Assembly: GCA_031425195.1 (NCBI GenBank)
Contig: JANPIX010000019.1
Location: 33,966-97,965 of the forward strand
DNA from: JANPIX01 sp031425195
GTDB taxonomy: Bacteria > Pseudomonadota > Alphaproteobacteria > Rhodobacterales > Rhodobacteraceae
Length of the DNA stretch: 64,000 bases
Direction of reading: 5' to 3'
Under the pieces are notes generated by a model that worked only from the letters and a program-made list of their open reading frames with translations, was not told the origin of the DNA and did not search any database. Numbering within the stretch: the stretch's first letter is position 1; each line of letters begins with the position of its first letter. Positions 8,256-16,764 of this stretch are shown piece after piece. A program made the translations under genes and the position numbers.

Positions 8256-8293
8256 TCACCCCAGCTTTGCCTGAAATACAAGTGATTGTGCGC

Positions 8294-8322
8294 TTGTCAT
8301 TGCCCCGCCAAGGCCTTAGATA
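8294..8322 (+). promoter_or_regulatory. Sigma-70-type promoter for rpoZ
   Basis: TTGTCA (8294-8299), a 17-base spacer and TAGATA (8317-8322) lie 38 bases before the rpoZ ATG. Spacing is ideal and both boxes are close to consensus. Confidence 0.55.
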
Positions 8323-8360
8323 CACCGACTTGCATCCCCGTTTCTGCGATGGAGTATCCG

Positions 8361-8714
8361 ATGGCCCGTGTGACGGTTGAAGACTGCGTTGACAAAGTGC
8401 CGAACCGCTTTGAACTGGTGATGCTGGCAGCACACCGGGCACGCGAAATCACCGCTGGTTCGCCAGCCACTGTTGACCGCGACAATGACAAGAACCCCGT
8501 CGTTTCCCTGCGCGAAATCGCCGAGGAAACCCAAGGTGCCGAAGCATTGCGTGAACGCATGATCGAAAGCCACCAGACTCAGATCGAGGTGGACGAACCG
8601 GAAGAAGATCGGATGTCACTGTTGATGGGCGCCGACGGTGACCGCCCGATGCATGATGACATGTCCGAAGAACGGATGTTGCGCATGTTGATGGACGCGC
8701 AGGGCGACAACTAG
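8361..8714 (+). CDS. rpoZ: RNA polymerase omega subunit
   Basis: 117 residues. The conserved N-terminal part MARVTVEDCVDKVPNRFELVM is followed by the LAAHRAREI helix and NPVVSLREIAEE, the omega signature that clamps the beta-prime subunit. The acidic, Met-rich C-terminal tail is typical of alphaproteobacteria. The frame is open upstream, but 8361 gives the universal MARVTVEDC start. The (p)ppGpp synthetase gene follows 35 bases later; omega is part of a ppGpp site on RNA polymerase in proteobacteria. Confidence 0.97.
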   Translation: MARVTVEDCVDKVPNRFELVMLAAHRAREITAGSPATVDRDNDKNPVVSLREIAEETQGAEALRERMIESHQTQIEVDEPEEDRMSLLMGADGDRPMHDDMSEERMLRMLMDAQGDN

Positions 8715-8749
8715 GGTCTCAGGCCCGATCCGGCAGGGGCAACCGCGCG

Positions 8750-10867
8750 ATGATTGATGTCGACGATCTGGTTGCCCTTGTTCACAACTATAATCCCCGC
8801 AGCAATGCCGATCTGATCCGCCAAGCCTATGCTTATGGCTTCAGGATGCATGACGGTCAGATACGTCAGTCGGGCGAGCCTTACTTCACGCATCCTGTCG
8901 CCGTCGCAGCGATCCTGACGGAGCAGCGGCTTGATGATGCGACGATTATCACCGCCCTTTTGCATGACACGATTGAAGATACCAAATCGACCTATTCCGA
9001 AGTTGAACGCATGTTCGGCGGCGAAGTGGCCGAACTGGTCGATGGTGTCACCAAACTGACCAACCTTCAGCTTTCGTCGGCGGAAAGCAAACAGGCCGAA
9101 AACTTTCGCAAGCTGTTCATGGCAATGTCGAAAGACCTGCGGGTGATTTTGGTCAAACTTGCCGACCGCCTGCACAACATGCGCACCATCAAAAGCATGA
9201 AGCCGGAAAAGCAGGCCCAGAAGGCCCGCGAGACGATGGAGATATTCGCACCCCTTGCAGGCCGGATGGGGATGCAGTGGATGCGTGAGGAACTGGAAGA
9301 TCTTGCGTTTCGCGTGCTCAATCCCGACGCGCGCAATTCCATCATTCGGCGATTTATCACCCTGCAGCGGGAAGCTGGCGATGTGGTTCACAAGATCACC
9401 GCCGACATCCGCTATGAACTGGAAAAAGCCCAGATCGAGGCGGATGTCTACGGGCGCGCCAAGAAACCCTATTCGGTCTGGCGCAAGATGCAGGAAAAGG
9501 ATCTTGCCTTTTCGCGGCTGTCCGACATTTACGGGTTTCGCGTGATCTGCGGGTCCGAAGCGGATTGTTACCGCATCATGGGCGTCATTCACCAACGCTG
9601 GCGCGCGGTCCCGGGACGTTTCAAAGACTATATCAGCCAACCGAAATCGAACGGGTATCGGTCGATACACACCACGGTTTCAGGCCGTGACGGCAAACGG
9701 GTAGAGGTTCAGATCCGCACCCGCCAGATGCACGAAGTGGCCGAGGCGGGCGTTGCGGCGCACTGGTCCTACCGCGAAGGCGTGCGCGCCGAAAACCCTT
9801 TTGCCGTCGATCCGGCGAAATGGGTATCGAGCCTGTCAGAGCGGCTTGATGAAGGCGACCATGATGAATTCATGGAAAACGTCAAACTGGAAATGTACGT
9901 CGATCAGGTGTTCTGCTTCACCCCCAAGGGCGACGTCATTCAATTGCCGCGAGGGGCGACGCCGCTCGACTATGCCTACGCGATCCATACGCGCATCGGA
10001 AACGCCTGCGTTTCGGCCAAGATTGACGGCATCCGGGTGCCCTTGTGGACAAGGTTGAAGAACGGACAGTCTGTCGAAATCATCACTGCGGAAGGCCAGC
10101 GCCCGCAATCAAGCTGGATCGACATTGTAACAACAGGGCGTGCCAAGGCCGCGATCCGACGGTCGCTGCGCGAAGAAGATCGGGGCCGTTTCGTCAAGCT
10201 GGGTCAAGAACTGGCACGGGCAGCATTTGACCATCTGGGCAAGAAAGCCACTGACAAGGCCCTGCGGACCGCCGCCAAGATGATGGGTCTTGCTGATGAA
10301 ACCGATCTTCTTGCACGCATCGGCAGTGCCGAGGTGACGGCGCGCCGGGTGGTTGAAATCCTGTATCCCGAACTTGCAAGGTCGCAGGCCGACGAGGTGG
10401 ATGCAGATCGTCCGGTTCTGGGCCTGACCGCGGATCAGTCTTTCAAACGCGCGAAATGTTGCCAGCCTGTCCCGGGTGAGCGAATCGTGGGGATCACCTA
10501 CCGGGGACAAGGCGTTGTCATTCACACGATTGACTGCCCGGCCTTGGAAGAATTCGAAGAACAACCCGAGCGTTGGATAGACCTGCAATGGCAAGCCGGT
10601 CGCCACGCGCCCGTCTATACTGTCAGTCTTGAAGTCACGATTTCGAACGACGCGGGGGTTTTGGGTCGCATCTGCACCCTGATCGGGGAACAGAAGGCAA
10701 ATATCTCGGATTTGCACTTTGCAGACCGCAAACCCGACTTCTATCGTCTTATTCTTGACGTCGATCTGCGCGATCTTGAACATCTTCACTCTGTCATGAC
10801 TGCCCTTGAAGCAGAGACAGATGTAGCTCAGATAGCAAGGCACAGGGATCTGGCGCGCAAACCCTGA
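8750..10867 (+). CDS. Bifunctional (p)ppGpp synthetase/hydrolase (Rsh)
   Basis: 705 residues with the full RelA/SpoT order. The N-terminal hydrolase HD domain keeps its metal motif (THPVAVAAIL, ALLHDTIEDT, then LADRLHNMRT). The synthetase domain spans about 230-350 (YSVWRKMQEK, LSDIYGFRVI, YISQPKSNGYRSIHT). A TGS domain follows at about 385-445 (VFCFTPKGDVIQLPRGATPLDY), a zinc-finger-like/helical region (KCCQPVPGERIVG), and a C-terminal ACT domain. With both catalytic sites preserved it should make and degrade (p)ppGpp, as the single Rsh of alphaproteobacteria does. It lies between rpoZ and a DUF2062 gene. Confidence 0.96.
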   Translation: MIDVDDLVALVHNYNPRSNADLIRQAYAYGFRMHDGQIRQSGEPYFTHPVAVAAILTEQRLDDATIITALLHDTIEDTKSTYSEVERMFGGEVAELVDGVTKLTNLQLSSAESKQAENFRKLFMAMSKDLRVILVKLADRLHNMRTIKSMKPEKQAQKARETMEIFAPLAGRMGMQWMREELEDLAFRVLNPDARNSIIRRFITLQREAGDVVHKITADIRYELEKAQIEADVYGRAKKPYSVWRKMQEKDLAFSRLSDIYGFRVICGSEADCYRIMGVIHQRWRAVPGRFKDYISQPKSNGYRSIHTTVSGRDGKRVEVQIRTRQMHEVAEAGVAAHWSYREGVRAENPFAVDPAKWVSSLSERLDEGDHDEFMENVKLEMYVDQVFCFTPKGDVIQLPRGATPLDYAYAIHTRIGNACVSAKIDGIRVPLWTRLKNGQSVEIITAEGQRPQSSWIDIVTTGRAKAAIRRSLREEDRGRFVKLGQELARAAFDHLGKKATDKALRTAAKMMGLADETDLLARIGSAEVTARRVVEILYPELARSQADEVDADRPVLGLTADQSFKRAKCCQPVPGERIVGITYRGQGVVIHTIDCPALEEFEEQPERWIDLQWQAGRHAPVYTVSLEVTISNDAGVLGRICTLIGEQKANISDLHFADRKPDFYRLILDVDLRDLEHLHSVMTALEAETDVAQIARHRDLARKP

Positions 10868-10884
10868 AATATTAGGCATTTTTC

Positions 10885-11568
10885 GTGTTCAAACGACGTG
10901 ACAGACGATCCTATTCCCGCATCCTGCAGGAATTCTTTTATCCTCGCGGGGGGATAATCCGTGCCACACGCTATGTGTTGCACCGGATGCGGCGGTTGCC
11001 TGACCGTCCGCATCGGGTTGCGCGGGGCGTGTTCGCGGGGTCATTGATCGGCTTCCTGCCCTTGCCGGGGCTTCAGTTTGTTGCGGCTTGGGGCGCGGCG
11101 CGCCTGATCCGTGGGAATGTGTTCGCTGCCCTTCTGGGCACGTTCAACACCAACCCCCTCACCACCCCTTTCTTTGCCGTCGCTGCAATATCCCTTGGTC
11201 ACTGGATCACCGGGGTGCAGGCCCCTTTGTCTGCCGAGGCGATAGGCAGCGCCTTTGGCAGTGCCGGGCGCGATATCTGGATCAACATAAAGGCGCCGTT
11301 CACCCACCACGTTGCCAACTGGGATGGCCTGATCCAGTTCTGGCACAACGTCTATGTGCCCTATTTCGTGGGATCGCTGATCCCGGGCGTCGTGCTAAGC
11401 GCCATTGCCTATTATGTCACCATTCCGCTGGTAGAGGCGTATCAGAAGGCGCGTGAGGCAAAGTCGCATGAACGCAGCGAAAAACGCAGCAAACTGCGCA
11501 AGACAATCGCCGACGCCGCGCTACGTCTGAAGGGTAAATCAGACAGTGAAAGTGCTGGGGAACCGTGA
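10885..11568 (+). CDS. DUF2062 membrane protein
   Basis: 227 residues, GTG start. The DUF2062 pattern is clear: basic N-terminus (MFKRRDRRSYSRILQEF), GVFAGSLIGFLPLPGLQF helix, NTNPLTTPFFAVAAISLG, and a last helix LIPGVVLSAIAYYVTI, then a strongly charged tail. Function is unknown. It sits between rsh and pdxJ and its stop overlaps the pdxJ start (GTGA), a common arrangement in Rhodobacteraceae. Confidence 0.88.
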   Translation: MFKRRDRRSYSRILQEFFYPRGGIIRATRYVLHRMRRLPDRPHRVARGVFAGSLIGFLPLPGLQFVAAWGAARLIRGNVFAALLGTFNTNPLTTPFFAVAAISLGHWITGVQAPLSAEAIGSAFGSAGRDIWINIKAPFTHHVANWDGLIQFWHNVYVPYFVGSLIPGVVLSAIAYYVTIPLVEAYQKAREAKSHERSEKRSKLRKTIADAALRLKGKSDSESAGEP

Positions 11569-12335
11569 CAGGAAAGTTGAAGCAAATGGCGGGTTTGGGG
11601 AAACTTCGGCTTGGAGTGAACATCGATCACGTCGCAACCATTCGAAATGCACGCGGGGTGGCCTATCCCGATCCGTTGCGCGCGGCATTGCTGGCGGAAG
11701 TCGCGGGGGCTGATGGTATCACGGCCCACCTGCGCGAAGACCGCAGGCATATTGGCGACGCCGACATCGAAGCGCTGATTGCGGGGATCAGTGTTCCGCT
11801 GAATTTTGAATGTGCCGCCACCTCAGAAATGCAGGCGCTCGCCTTGCGGCACAAACCGCATGCCGTGTGCCTTGTGCCCGAAAAGCGTGAAGAACGGACC
11901 ACAGAAGGCGGGCTTGATGTGGCGGGCGACGAAAACCGGCTGGGTGACTTTATCGCCCCGCTGCGCGAGGCAGGTATCCGCGTCTCCATGTTCATCGGGC
12001 ACGAACAGCGTCAGATCGATTCAAGCGCGCGCATCGGTGCCGCGGTTGTTGAACTGCATGCAGGGCACTACTGCGACCTGCACGAAGATGGTCGGTTCGA
12101 TGAACGGGACGCCGAGTTGGCCGCGTTGCAGCGCGGCGCGGCCTATGCTCATTCGTTGGGCCTTGAAGTGCACGTCGGCCATGGTTTGACGTTCGACAAC
12201 GTCGGCCCGATAGCCGCAATTCCGCAGGTCATGGAACTGAATATCGGGCATTTCCTGATTGGTGAGGCTATTTTTCTTGGCCTTGGTCCCGCGATTGAGG
12301 AGATGCGGCGGCGCATGGATATCGCGCGCGCCTAA
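11565..12335 (+). CDS. pdxJ: Pyridoxine 5'-phosphate synthase
   Basis: 256 residues. PdxJ condenses 1-deoxyxylulose 5-phosphate with 3-amino-2-oxopropyl phosphate to make pyridoxine 5'-phosphate. Visible family blocks are LGVNIDHVATIRNARG, GADGITAHLREDRRHI, LNFECAATSEM, CLVPEKREERTTEGGLDV, FIGHEQRQI, and C-terminal VGHGLTFDNV plus ELNIGHFLIGEAIFLGL. The GTG at 11565 overlaps the previous stop and follows GGGGAA; ATG 11586 is an alternative giving a 249-residue protein. Its 3' end overlaps the ATP-grasp gene of the RiPP-like islet by four bases, tail to tail. Confidence 0.96.
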   Translation: MTGKLKQMAGLGKLRLGVNIDHVATIRNARGVAYPDPLRAALLAEVAGADGITAHLREDRRHIGDADIEALIAGISVPLNFECAATSEMQALALRHKPHAVCLVPEKREERTTEGGLDVAGDENRLGDFIAPLREAGIRVSMFIGHEQRQIDSSARIGAAVVELHAGHYCDLHEDGRFDERDAELAALQRGAAYAHSLGLEVHVGHGLTFDNVGPIAAIPQVMELNIGHFLIGEAIFLGLGPAIEEMRRRMDIARA

Positions 12336-13330
12336 GGCTTGTGCCTTGGCCAAACGGTCAGGTGCCGCAGATTGACGTTCGCCCCTTTTGGCGTTTCAGG
12401 CACCATGGCATCGAACGTGCTGCATAACTGGGCGCGGTTCATTTCCCCTGCGGCACGTCGGCTCGGGCTTGGATGATCGGCCTCGACGAAGCCGATGGCA
12501 GGGTTGGTGTTGATCTCGTAAATCTCAACCTTGCCGTCGACAATCCCGAAATCGACCCGCCCATAGGTGCAACCGCACAGGTCAGTGATGCGGCGCATCA
12601 GATCGGCATGGGGGTAGGTGGTCATTTCCGCCAGTTCGGTGGCGTAGGTTTCTTCCGTCGCGCGGCCCAGCGTTCCTGTCTTGGCCATCCAGCCATCATC
12701 ATTGACCGTCATCGCACGCAAAACCTTGTCCCCGATGCGATAGGCGGCGTGCTTCTGAAAATGGCCAGCACCGGGGTCCGCTGCTGCGCGATACTCGACA
12801 AAGACAAGATCGGTGATCGTGAACCCTTGGGTCAACGCCTGCTCCAGCGCCGCCGAGGCTGCGGCAGCATCGGCCAACAGATCACTGATGACGCCCCGAT
12901 GCCCGGCCAAGGTGCGCAGGAAGACGGGAAAACGAACAGGAACCTCACCAAATGCGGGAAGCCAGCAGGTAAAGCTGTTGATACCCTGTGCAAATAAAGT
13001 CCGGATCACCGACGCGCGGGATAAGAACCGGCGTGGGTCATTCAGCACCGGGAAACCAGCCTCGACCAGCGCATCGAATCTCGACGCCGCAACCTCGAGA
13101 TACCAAGGATGAAGCCTGTCAAAATCAGCCAGAACCCAAGCGCCTTGTGGCAGCGACAGCGCGGGCAGAAAATCATCCCAGCACATCTGTTGCAGTTCAA
13201 TGCCAACCGTCTGCAGAACCGGCACAAGGTTTCGCGTCGTCGCCGCATATTTCCGGGTCGTGACGACAAACAGATTTCGCTGCAAAATACATTCCTTGGG
13301 CCAGCGTGATTGACAGTTGTTGTACTGCAT
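12332..13330 (-). CDS. ATP-grasp fold protein of RiPP-like islet
   Basis: 332 residues. The C-terminal half has ATP-grasp features like RimK/glutathione synthetase: a Lys/His-rich loop (FQKHAAYRIGDK), then YGRVDFGIVDGKVEIYEIN with the metal-binding E-x-N-x-N (EINTNP) motif. The N-terminal part is a Rossmann-like pre-domain. ATP-grasp enzymes join a carboxylate to an amine or hydroxyl; in graspetide RiPPs they crosslink side chains. The frame is open upstream to 13534, but ATG 13330 follows AGGGG and lies 40 bases from the divergent peptide gene, so shared control is likely. The specific reaction is not known. It could also be a stand-alone ligase unrelated to the peptide. Confidence 0.7.
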   Translation of the reverse strand: MQYNNCQSRWPKECILQRNLFVVTTRKYAATTRNLVPVLQTVGIELQQMCWDDFLPALSLPQGAWVLADFDRLHPWYLEVAASRFDALVEAGFPVLNDPRRFLSRASVIRTLFAQGINSFTCWLPAFGEVPVRFPVFLRTLAGHRGVISDLLADAAAASAALEQALTQGFTITDLVFVEYRAAADPGAGHFQKHAAYRIGDKVLRAMTVNDDGWMAKTGTLGRATEETYATELAEMTTYPHADLMRRITDLCGCTYGRVDFGIVDGKVEIYEINTNPAIGFVEADHPSPSRRAAGEMNRAQLCSTFDAMVPETPKGANVNLRHLTVWPRHKP

Positions 13331-13370
13331 GGCACCCCTGTTACCACAACTCATTTTAACGGAGCGTTCC
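13331..13370. promoter_or_regulatory. Divergent promoter region of the RiPP-like islet
   Basis: A 40-base gap between the ATP-grasp gene (leftward) and the peptide gene (rightward). GGAG at 13361-13364 is the ribosome site of the peptide. A TAAAAT hexamer on the minus strand at 13351-13356 is a possible -10 for the ATP-grasp gene. No clear operator is seen. Confidence 0.35.
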
Positions 13371-13550
13371 ATGAAAAACATTGCGATTGATCCTGCCAAA
13401 CTGCTCGGCTTTCGGCTTTGCACGACCGAAGTTTCAGGAATGGCACCCGCCGATCCGGCAAACTTTGCGTTGGCCCGCCAGGAGTTGAGCGCGAAGGTCG
13501 GCACCAAGGGTGGCGGCGGCACCATTGGCACCAAACCAATCGATCAGTAA
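13371..13550 (+). CDS. Small peptide, candidate RiPP precursor
   Basis: 59 residues, ATG preceded by GGAG. It has two unlike halves. Residues 1-17 look like a leader (NIAIDPAKLLGFRL). Residues 38-59 are small and polar with a duplicated GTK motif: VGTKGGGGTIGTKP then IDQ at the end. There is no signal peptide or membrane segment. The tail offers Thr, Lys and one Asp as modification sites. It lies between a divergent ATP-grasp gene and an HExxH peptide-modification gene, the context of a precursor peptide. No family was recognised by name, and neither the cleavage site nor the modification can be read from the sequence. The coding call is supported by start, ribosome site and context. Confidence 0.65.
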   Translation: MKNIAIDPAKLLGFRLCTTEVSGMAPADPANFALARQELSAKVGTKGGGGTIGTKPIDQ

Positions 13551-13610
13551 TCGCGTCCTTTCAGGCAAAGACAATTGCGGCCCTTCGGTGCCGCAGTCGA
13601 TAGGCAGTTT

Positions 13611-14582
13611 ATGACGGTCGATCTTTACTCATTTTTGCCCGACGCGTCGCGTGCCCGGGCACTCGATACGATCATGCATGACGAACTTGCCGCCAGCCTT
13701 GGCCATTTGGCCGATGCCACATCGACAGAATTGCCCGGTCTGAGCCGTGACATCGCAACGGCAGCCCGGCGTATCGTCGCCGGGCAGCGGATGCCACCAC
13801 TCGCCTTCGCCCATTATTTTCGGCTGGCACAGGCCCTGATCATTGGCGACCGCGACTTTGCAATGACCAGCGCCAGCATGCTTTCGGACATCCCGGCCCG
13901 GCCTGTAAACCTGCCCATCCGCGCCATTGGCAACCCTGACGCCGAACCTTTGAAGGCGTTGCTGGACGAAGATATTGACCCCCTGCTGCATATGGCGCCC
14001 GTTCCGGATGCCGATGCCCAAAGCTTTCGGCACCTTGTGGGCGAGGGTCTGTCTTTGATGCAAGCCGAACTGCCCGAACTGCACGCGGAAATTACGGCGA
14101 TTGTGCACGAGATTTTGCTAGGCCATGCCAAACCGGGATCAACGATGGAGTTCGACGGCGCGTCGCATTTTCAGTATTGGGGCCTGCTTATGCTTAACCC
14201 CCGCCACCACAAGACCCCTCTCGCTGTGGTGGAGGTACTGACGCACGAAGCGTCACATTCCCTTTTGTTCGGGCTGACGGCGCGGGAGCCGTTGGTGCAC
14301 AACGGCGAAGATGAACGCTATGCCTCGCCGTTGCGCGATGATGCCCGGCCGATGTACGGGATCTACCACGCCACCTATGTATCTGCACGGATGGCCTGGG
14401 CGATGGAGCGGCTTGCCGCGTCTTCTACTTTGCCCGCGTCCGACCGCGCAATTGCTGCTGATCTTGCCCGCGCCGACCGTGAGAATTTTCACAAAGGCTA
14501 TGACGTCGTTAAGGCTCATGCGCGGATGTCGGAAACGGGGGAAAAGGCGATGGCCGCCGCCGTTGCATGGATTTCCGCCTGA
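13611..14582 (+). CDS. HEXXH motif-containing putative peptide-modification protein
   Basis: 323 residues. The HEASH metal motif is at 212-216 within EVLTHEASHSLLFGL. A downstream block, ERYASPLRDDARPMYG, leads to a further His at 253 (YHATYVSARM). This matches the family named HEXXH motif-containing putative peptide modification protein. From memory, some members are Fe(II)/2-oxoglutarate peptide beta-hydroxylases rather than proteases; that is family knowledge, not visible here. ATG 13611 was chosen 60 bases after the peptide gene; the frame extends to 13575. It is probably co-transcribed with the peptide. acpS follows 20 bases downstream. Confidence 0.75.
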   Translation: MTVDLYSFLPDASRARALDTIMHDELAASLGHLADATSTELPGLSRDIATAARRIVAGQRMPPLAFAHYFRLAQALIIGDRDFAMTSASMLSDIPARPVNLPIRAIGNPDAEPLKALLDEDIDPLLHMAPVPDADAQSFRHLVGEGLSLMQAELPELHAEITAIVHEILLGHAKPGSTMEFDGASHFQYWGLLMLNPRHHKTPLAVVEVLTHEASHSLLFGLTAREPLVHNGEDERYASPLRDDARPMYGIYHATYVSARMAWAMERLAASSTLPASDRAIAADLARADRENFHKGYDVVKAHARMSETGEKAMAAAVAWISA

Positions 14583-14602
14583 CGGGCGTGTAACCTTTCC
14601 AC

Positions 14603-15019
14603 ATGATCCTTGGCATCGGCACTGATCTTGCGAATATCGAGCGTATCGAGGCAACGCTTGCCCGCTTTGGCGACCGTTTTCGTGACCGCGTTTTTACGGA
14701 CCACGAACAGACCAAGGCGGAAGGTCGCAGGAACATAGCCGCGACCTATGCGAAACGCTGGGCGGCGAAAGAGGCATGCTCCAAGGCGCTGGGCACTGGC
14801 CTTCGAATGGGTATCAGTTGGAAAGACATGGCCGTTTCCAATCTGCGCAGCGGGCAGCCTGTCATGCACCTGACGGGTTGGGCAGCTGCGCGCCTTGTGG
14901 AAATGACACCAGAAGGTCACCGCGCCGTGGTTCATGTGACGTTGACCGACGATCATCCTTGGGCACAAGCCTTTGTCCTGATCGAGGCTGTTCCCAACGA
15001 CCCAAGCGACGCGTCATAG
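14603..15019 (+). CDS. acpS: Holo-[acyl-carrier-protein] synthase
   Basis: 138 residues. AcpS attaches 4'-phosphopantetheine to acyl carrier protein. The N-terminal MILGIGTDLANIERIE carries the metal-binding Asp, and the second motif is AKRWAAKEACSKALGTG with the catalytic Glu. In related genomes it follows pdxJ directly; here the RiPP-like islet lies between. The 3' end overlaps the convergent mutT gene by 6 bases. Confidence 0.96.
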   Translation: MILGIGTDLANIERIEATLARFGDRFRDRVFTDHEQTKAEGRRNIAATYAKRWAAKEACSKALGTGLRMGISWKDMAVSNLRSGQPVMHLTGWAAARLVEMTPEGHRAVVHVTLTDDHPWAQAFVLIEAVPNDPSDAS

Positions 15020-15412
15020 CCAATCGCGCAAGATCGGAATGAGCGGCAGGTCGGCAGGTGGCATCGGATAGTCGCGAAGTTTTTCAGGCCGCACCCATGC
15101 CAGCGCCTGCCCTTCGGCCCCATGCGCGATGCCACCCCATTTGCGGCAGGCAAACAATGGCATCAGCAGGTGAAATTCAGGGTAAGTGTGGCTGGCGAAT
15201 GTCAGGGGGGCGAGACAGGACGACCAGGTTTCGATCCCCAACTCTTCATGCAGTTCCCGGATCAGGGCGGCTTCGGGCGTCTCACCCGGCTCCACCTTGC
15301 CACCGGGAAATTCCCACAATCCCGCCAGCGATTTGCCTTCCGGCCGCTGGGTCAGAAGGACCCGCCCATCCCGATCGATCAGCGCAACCGCCGACACGAG
15401 GACCGTTTTCAC
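15014..15412 (-). CDS. mutT: 8-oxo-dGTP diphosphatase (MutT-like Nudix hydrolase)
   Basis: 132 residues with the full Nudix box GGKVEPGETPEAALIRELHEELGI at about 38-61 (acidic cluster REL.EEL). The flanks fit MutT: VSAVALIDRDGRVLLTQRPEG before the box, and PLFACRKWGG after it. It removes oxidised dGTP from the nucleotide pool. Its ATG overlaps the argJ stop (ATGA), a coupling conserved in Rhodobacteraceae. Confidence 0.92.
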   Translation of the reverse strand: MKTVLVSAVALIDRDGRVLLTQRPEGKSLAGLWEFPGGKVEPGETPEAALIRELHEELGIETWSSCLAPLTFASHTYPEFHLLMPLFACRKWGGIAHGAEGQALAWVRPEKLRDYPMPPADLPLIPILRDWL

Positions 15413-16743
15413 GAACGATAGTCCGCATTTATATCGATGTAGCGGTGTGTCAGATCGCAGGTCCAGACAGTGCGATTGGCGCGGCCAAGCCCCATATCCA
15501 CATGAATCAACAGATGGTCGCCTTTCATGTAGGCGGCAGCCGCCTCTTCGCTGTAGGATTTGGCACGCCAGCCTTTTTCAGCCACCAGCACATCACCAAA
15601 GCGGATGGTCAGCCTGTCACGATCGGCGACGGCACCCGACTTGCCAACTGCCATGACGATGCGGCCCCAGTTCGGATCTTCGCCAGCGATTGCGGTTTTG
15701 ACGAGCGGCGAGTTTGCAATCGCAAGCGCCAGACGGCGCGCGTCGCCATCACTTTGCGCGCGGGTCACCCGCACTTCCACGAACTTGGTGGCCCCTTCGC
15801 CGTCTTTCACAACCTGATGCGCAAGGTCCATCATCACGCTGCGCAGGGCCACCTGAAACGCCTTTGCAACTGCACCACTGACTGGCTTTGCAGGGCTTTT
15901 CCCCGTCGCACAAAGCAACAGCGCGTCCGAAGTTGACGTATCACTATCCACGGTAATGGCGTTGAACGTCTGATCGATTTCGGCGGACAACATCTTTTGC
16001 AGCGTCGCAGGCGAAATCGTTGCGTCGGTGAAAATATAGACAAGCATCGTCGCCATGTCGGGCGCAATCATCCCTGACCCTTTGGCAATCCCGGAAATGT
16101 GGATCGGCCCGCCGTCACCTTCGATAGCGGCAGACGCGCCCTTTGGAAAAGTATCCGTCGTCATGATGGCTTGCGCGGCAAACGTGATTCCGTCTTCGGA
16201 AAGCCCAGCAACAAGATCAGGAATGACCTTCAGGATGCGGTCATGCGGCAGCGGTTCGCCGATGACACCGGTGGATGACGAAAACACCCGCGCCGCCGGA
16301 ATGCCAAGGGCCGTCGCCACGCCGCCTGTTACCGCGTCGACAGATGCCTCACCCATTTTGCCCGTAAAGGCGTTGGAGTTGCCAGAGTTGACAATGATCG
16401 CCGCCCCCGCCCCGCGCGGTACCCGCATCGACAGTTTCTGCTGGCAATCTCGCACACAGGCCGCCCGCGTGGTGGAACGGGTAAAGACCCCTGCCACTGC
16501 CGTGCCACCTGCCAGATGAACCAGCATGACATCCCGCCGGTTGGCATAGCGCACCCCCGCCTCGACGGCTGCAAAGCGGGCACCGGCGATCACGGGCAGG
16601 TCGGGAAAGGAAGCCGGGGCCAAAGGCGAAACCGGTTTCGCCGCCTTCACTTTGTCGGCCTTTGCGTCCTTCCCCACGCCGCGCATTTTCTGCAGCTGTT
16701 TCTTGAGGTCTTTGGCCTCGGCCTTCCAGTCAGTCTTTGCCAT
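15409..16743 (-). CDS. argJ: Bifunctional glutamate N-acetyltransferase / amino-acid acetyltransferase
   Basis: 444 residues. ArgJ recycles the acetyl group in arginine synthesis and can also make N-acetylglutamate. The self-cleavage site is in DMATMLVYIFTD, with the nucleophilic Thr at residue 232, so the precursor should split into two chains. Other conserved parts are VNSGNSNAFTG and the DSDTSTSD block. A Lys-rich N-terminal extension of about 45 residues (KLKK-type, from residue 10) is longer than usual and looks disordered. It lies between the parvulin gene and mutT. Confidence 0.95.
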   Translation of the reverse strand: MAKTDWKAEAKDLKKQLQKMRGVGKDAKADKVKAAKPVSPLAPASFPDLPVIAGARFAAVEAGVRYANRRDVMLVHLAGGTAVAGVFTRSTTRAACVRDCQQKLSMRVPRGAGAAIIVNSGNSNAFTGKMGEASVDAVTGGVATALGIPAARVFSSSTGVIGEPLPHDRILKVIPDLVAGLSEDGITFAAQAIMTTDTFPKGASAAIEGDGGPIHISGIAKGSGMIAPDMATMLVYIFTDATISPATLQKMLSAEIDQTFNAITVDSDTSTSDALLLCATGKSPAKPVSGAVAKAFQVALRSVMMDLAHQVVKDGEGATKFVEVRVTRAQSDGDARRLALAIANSPLVKTAIAGEDPNWGRIVMAVGKSGAVADRDRLTIRFGDVLVAEKGWRAKSYSEEAAAAYMKGDHLLIHVDMGLGRANRTVWTCDLTHRYIDINADYRS

Positions 16744-16764
16744 CGCAATCCTCGTGGGTCGGCC

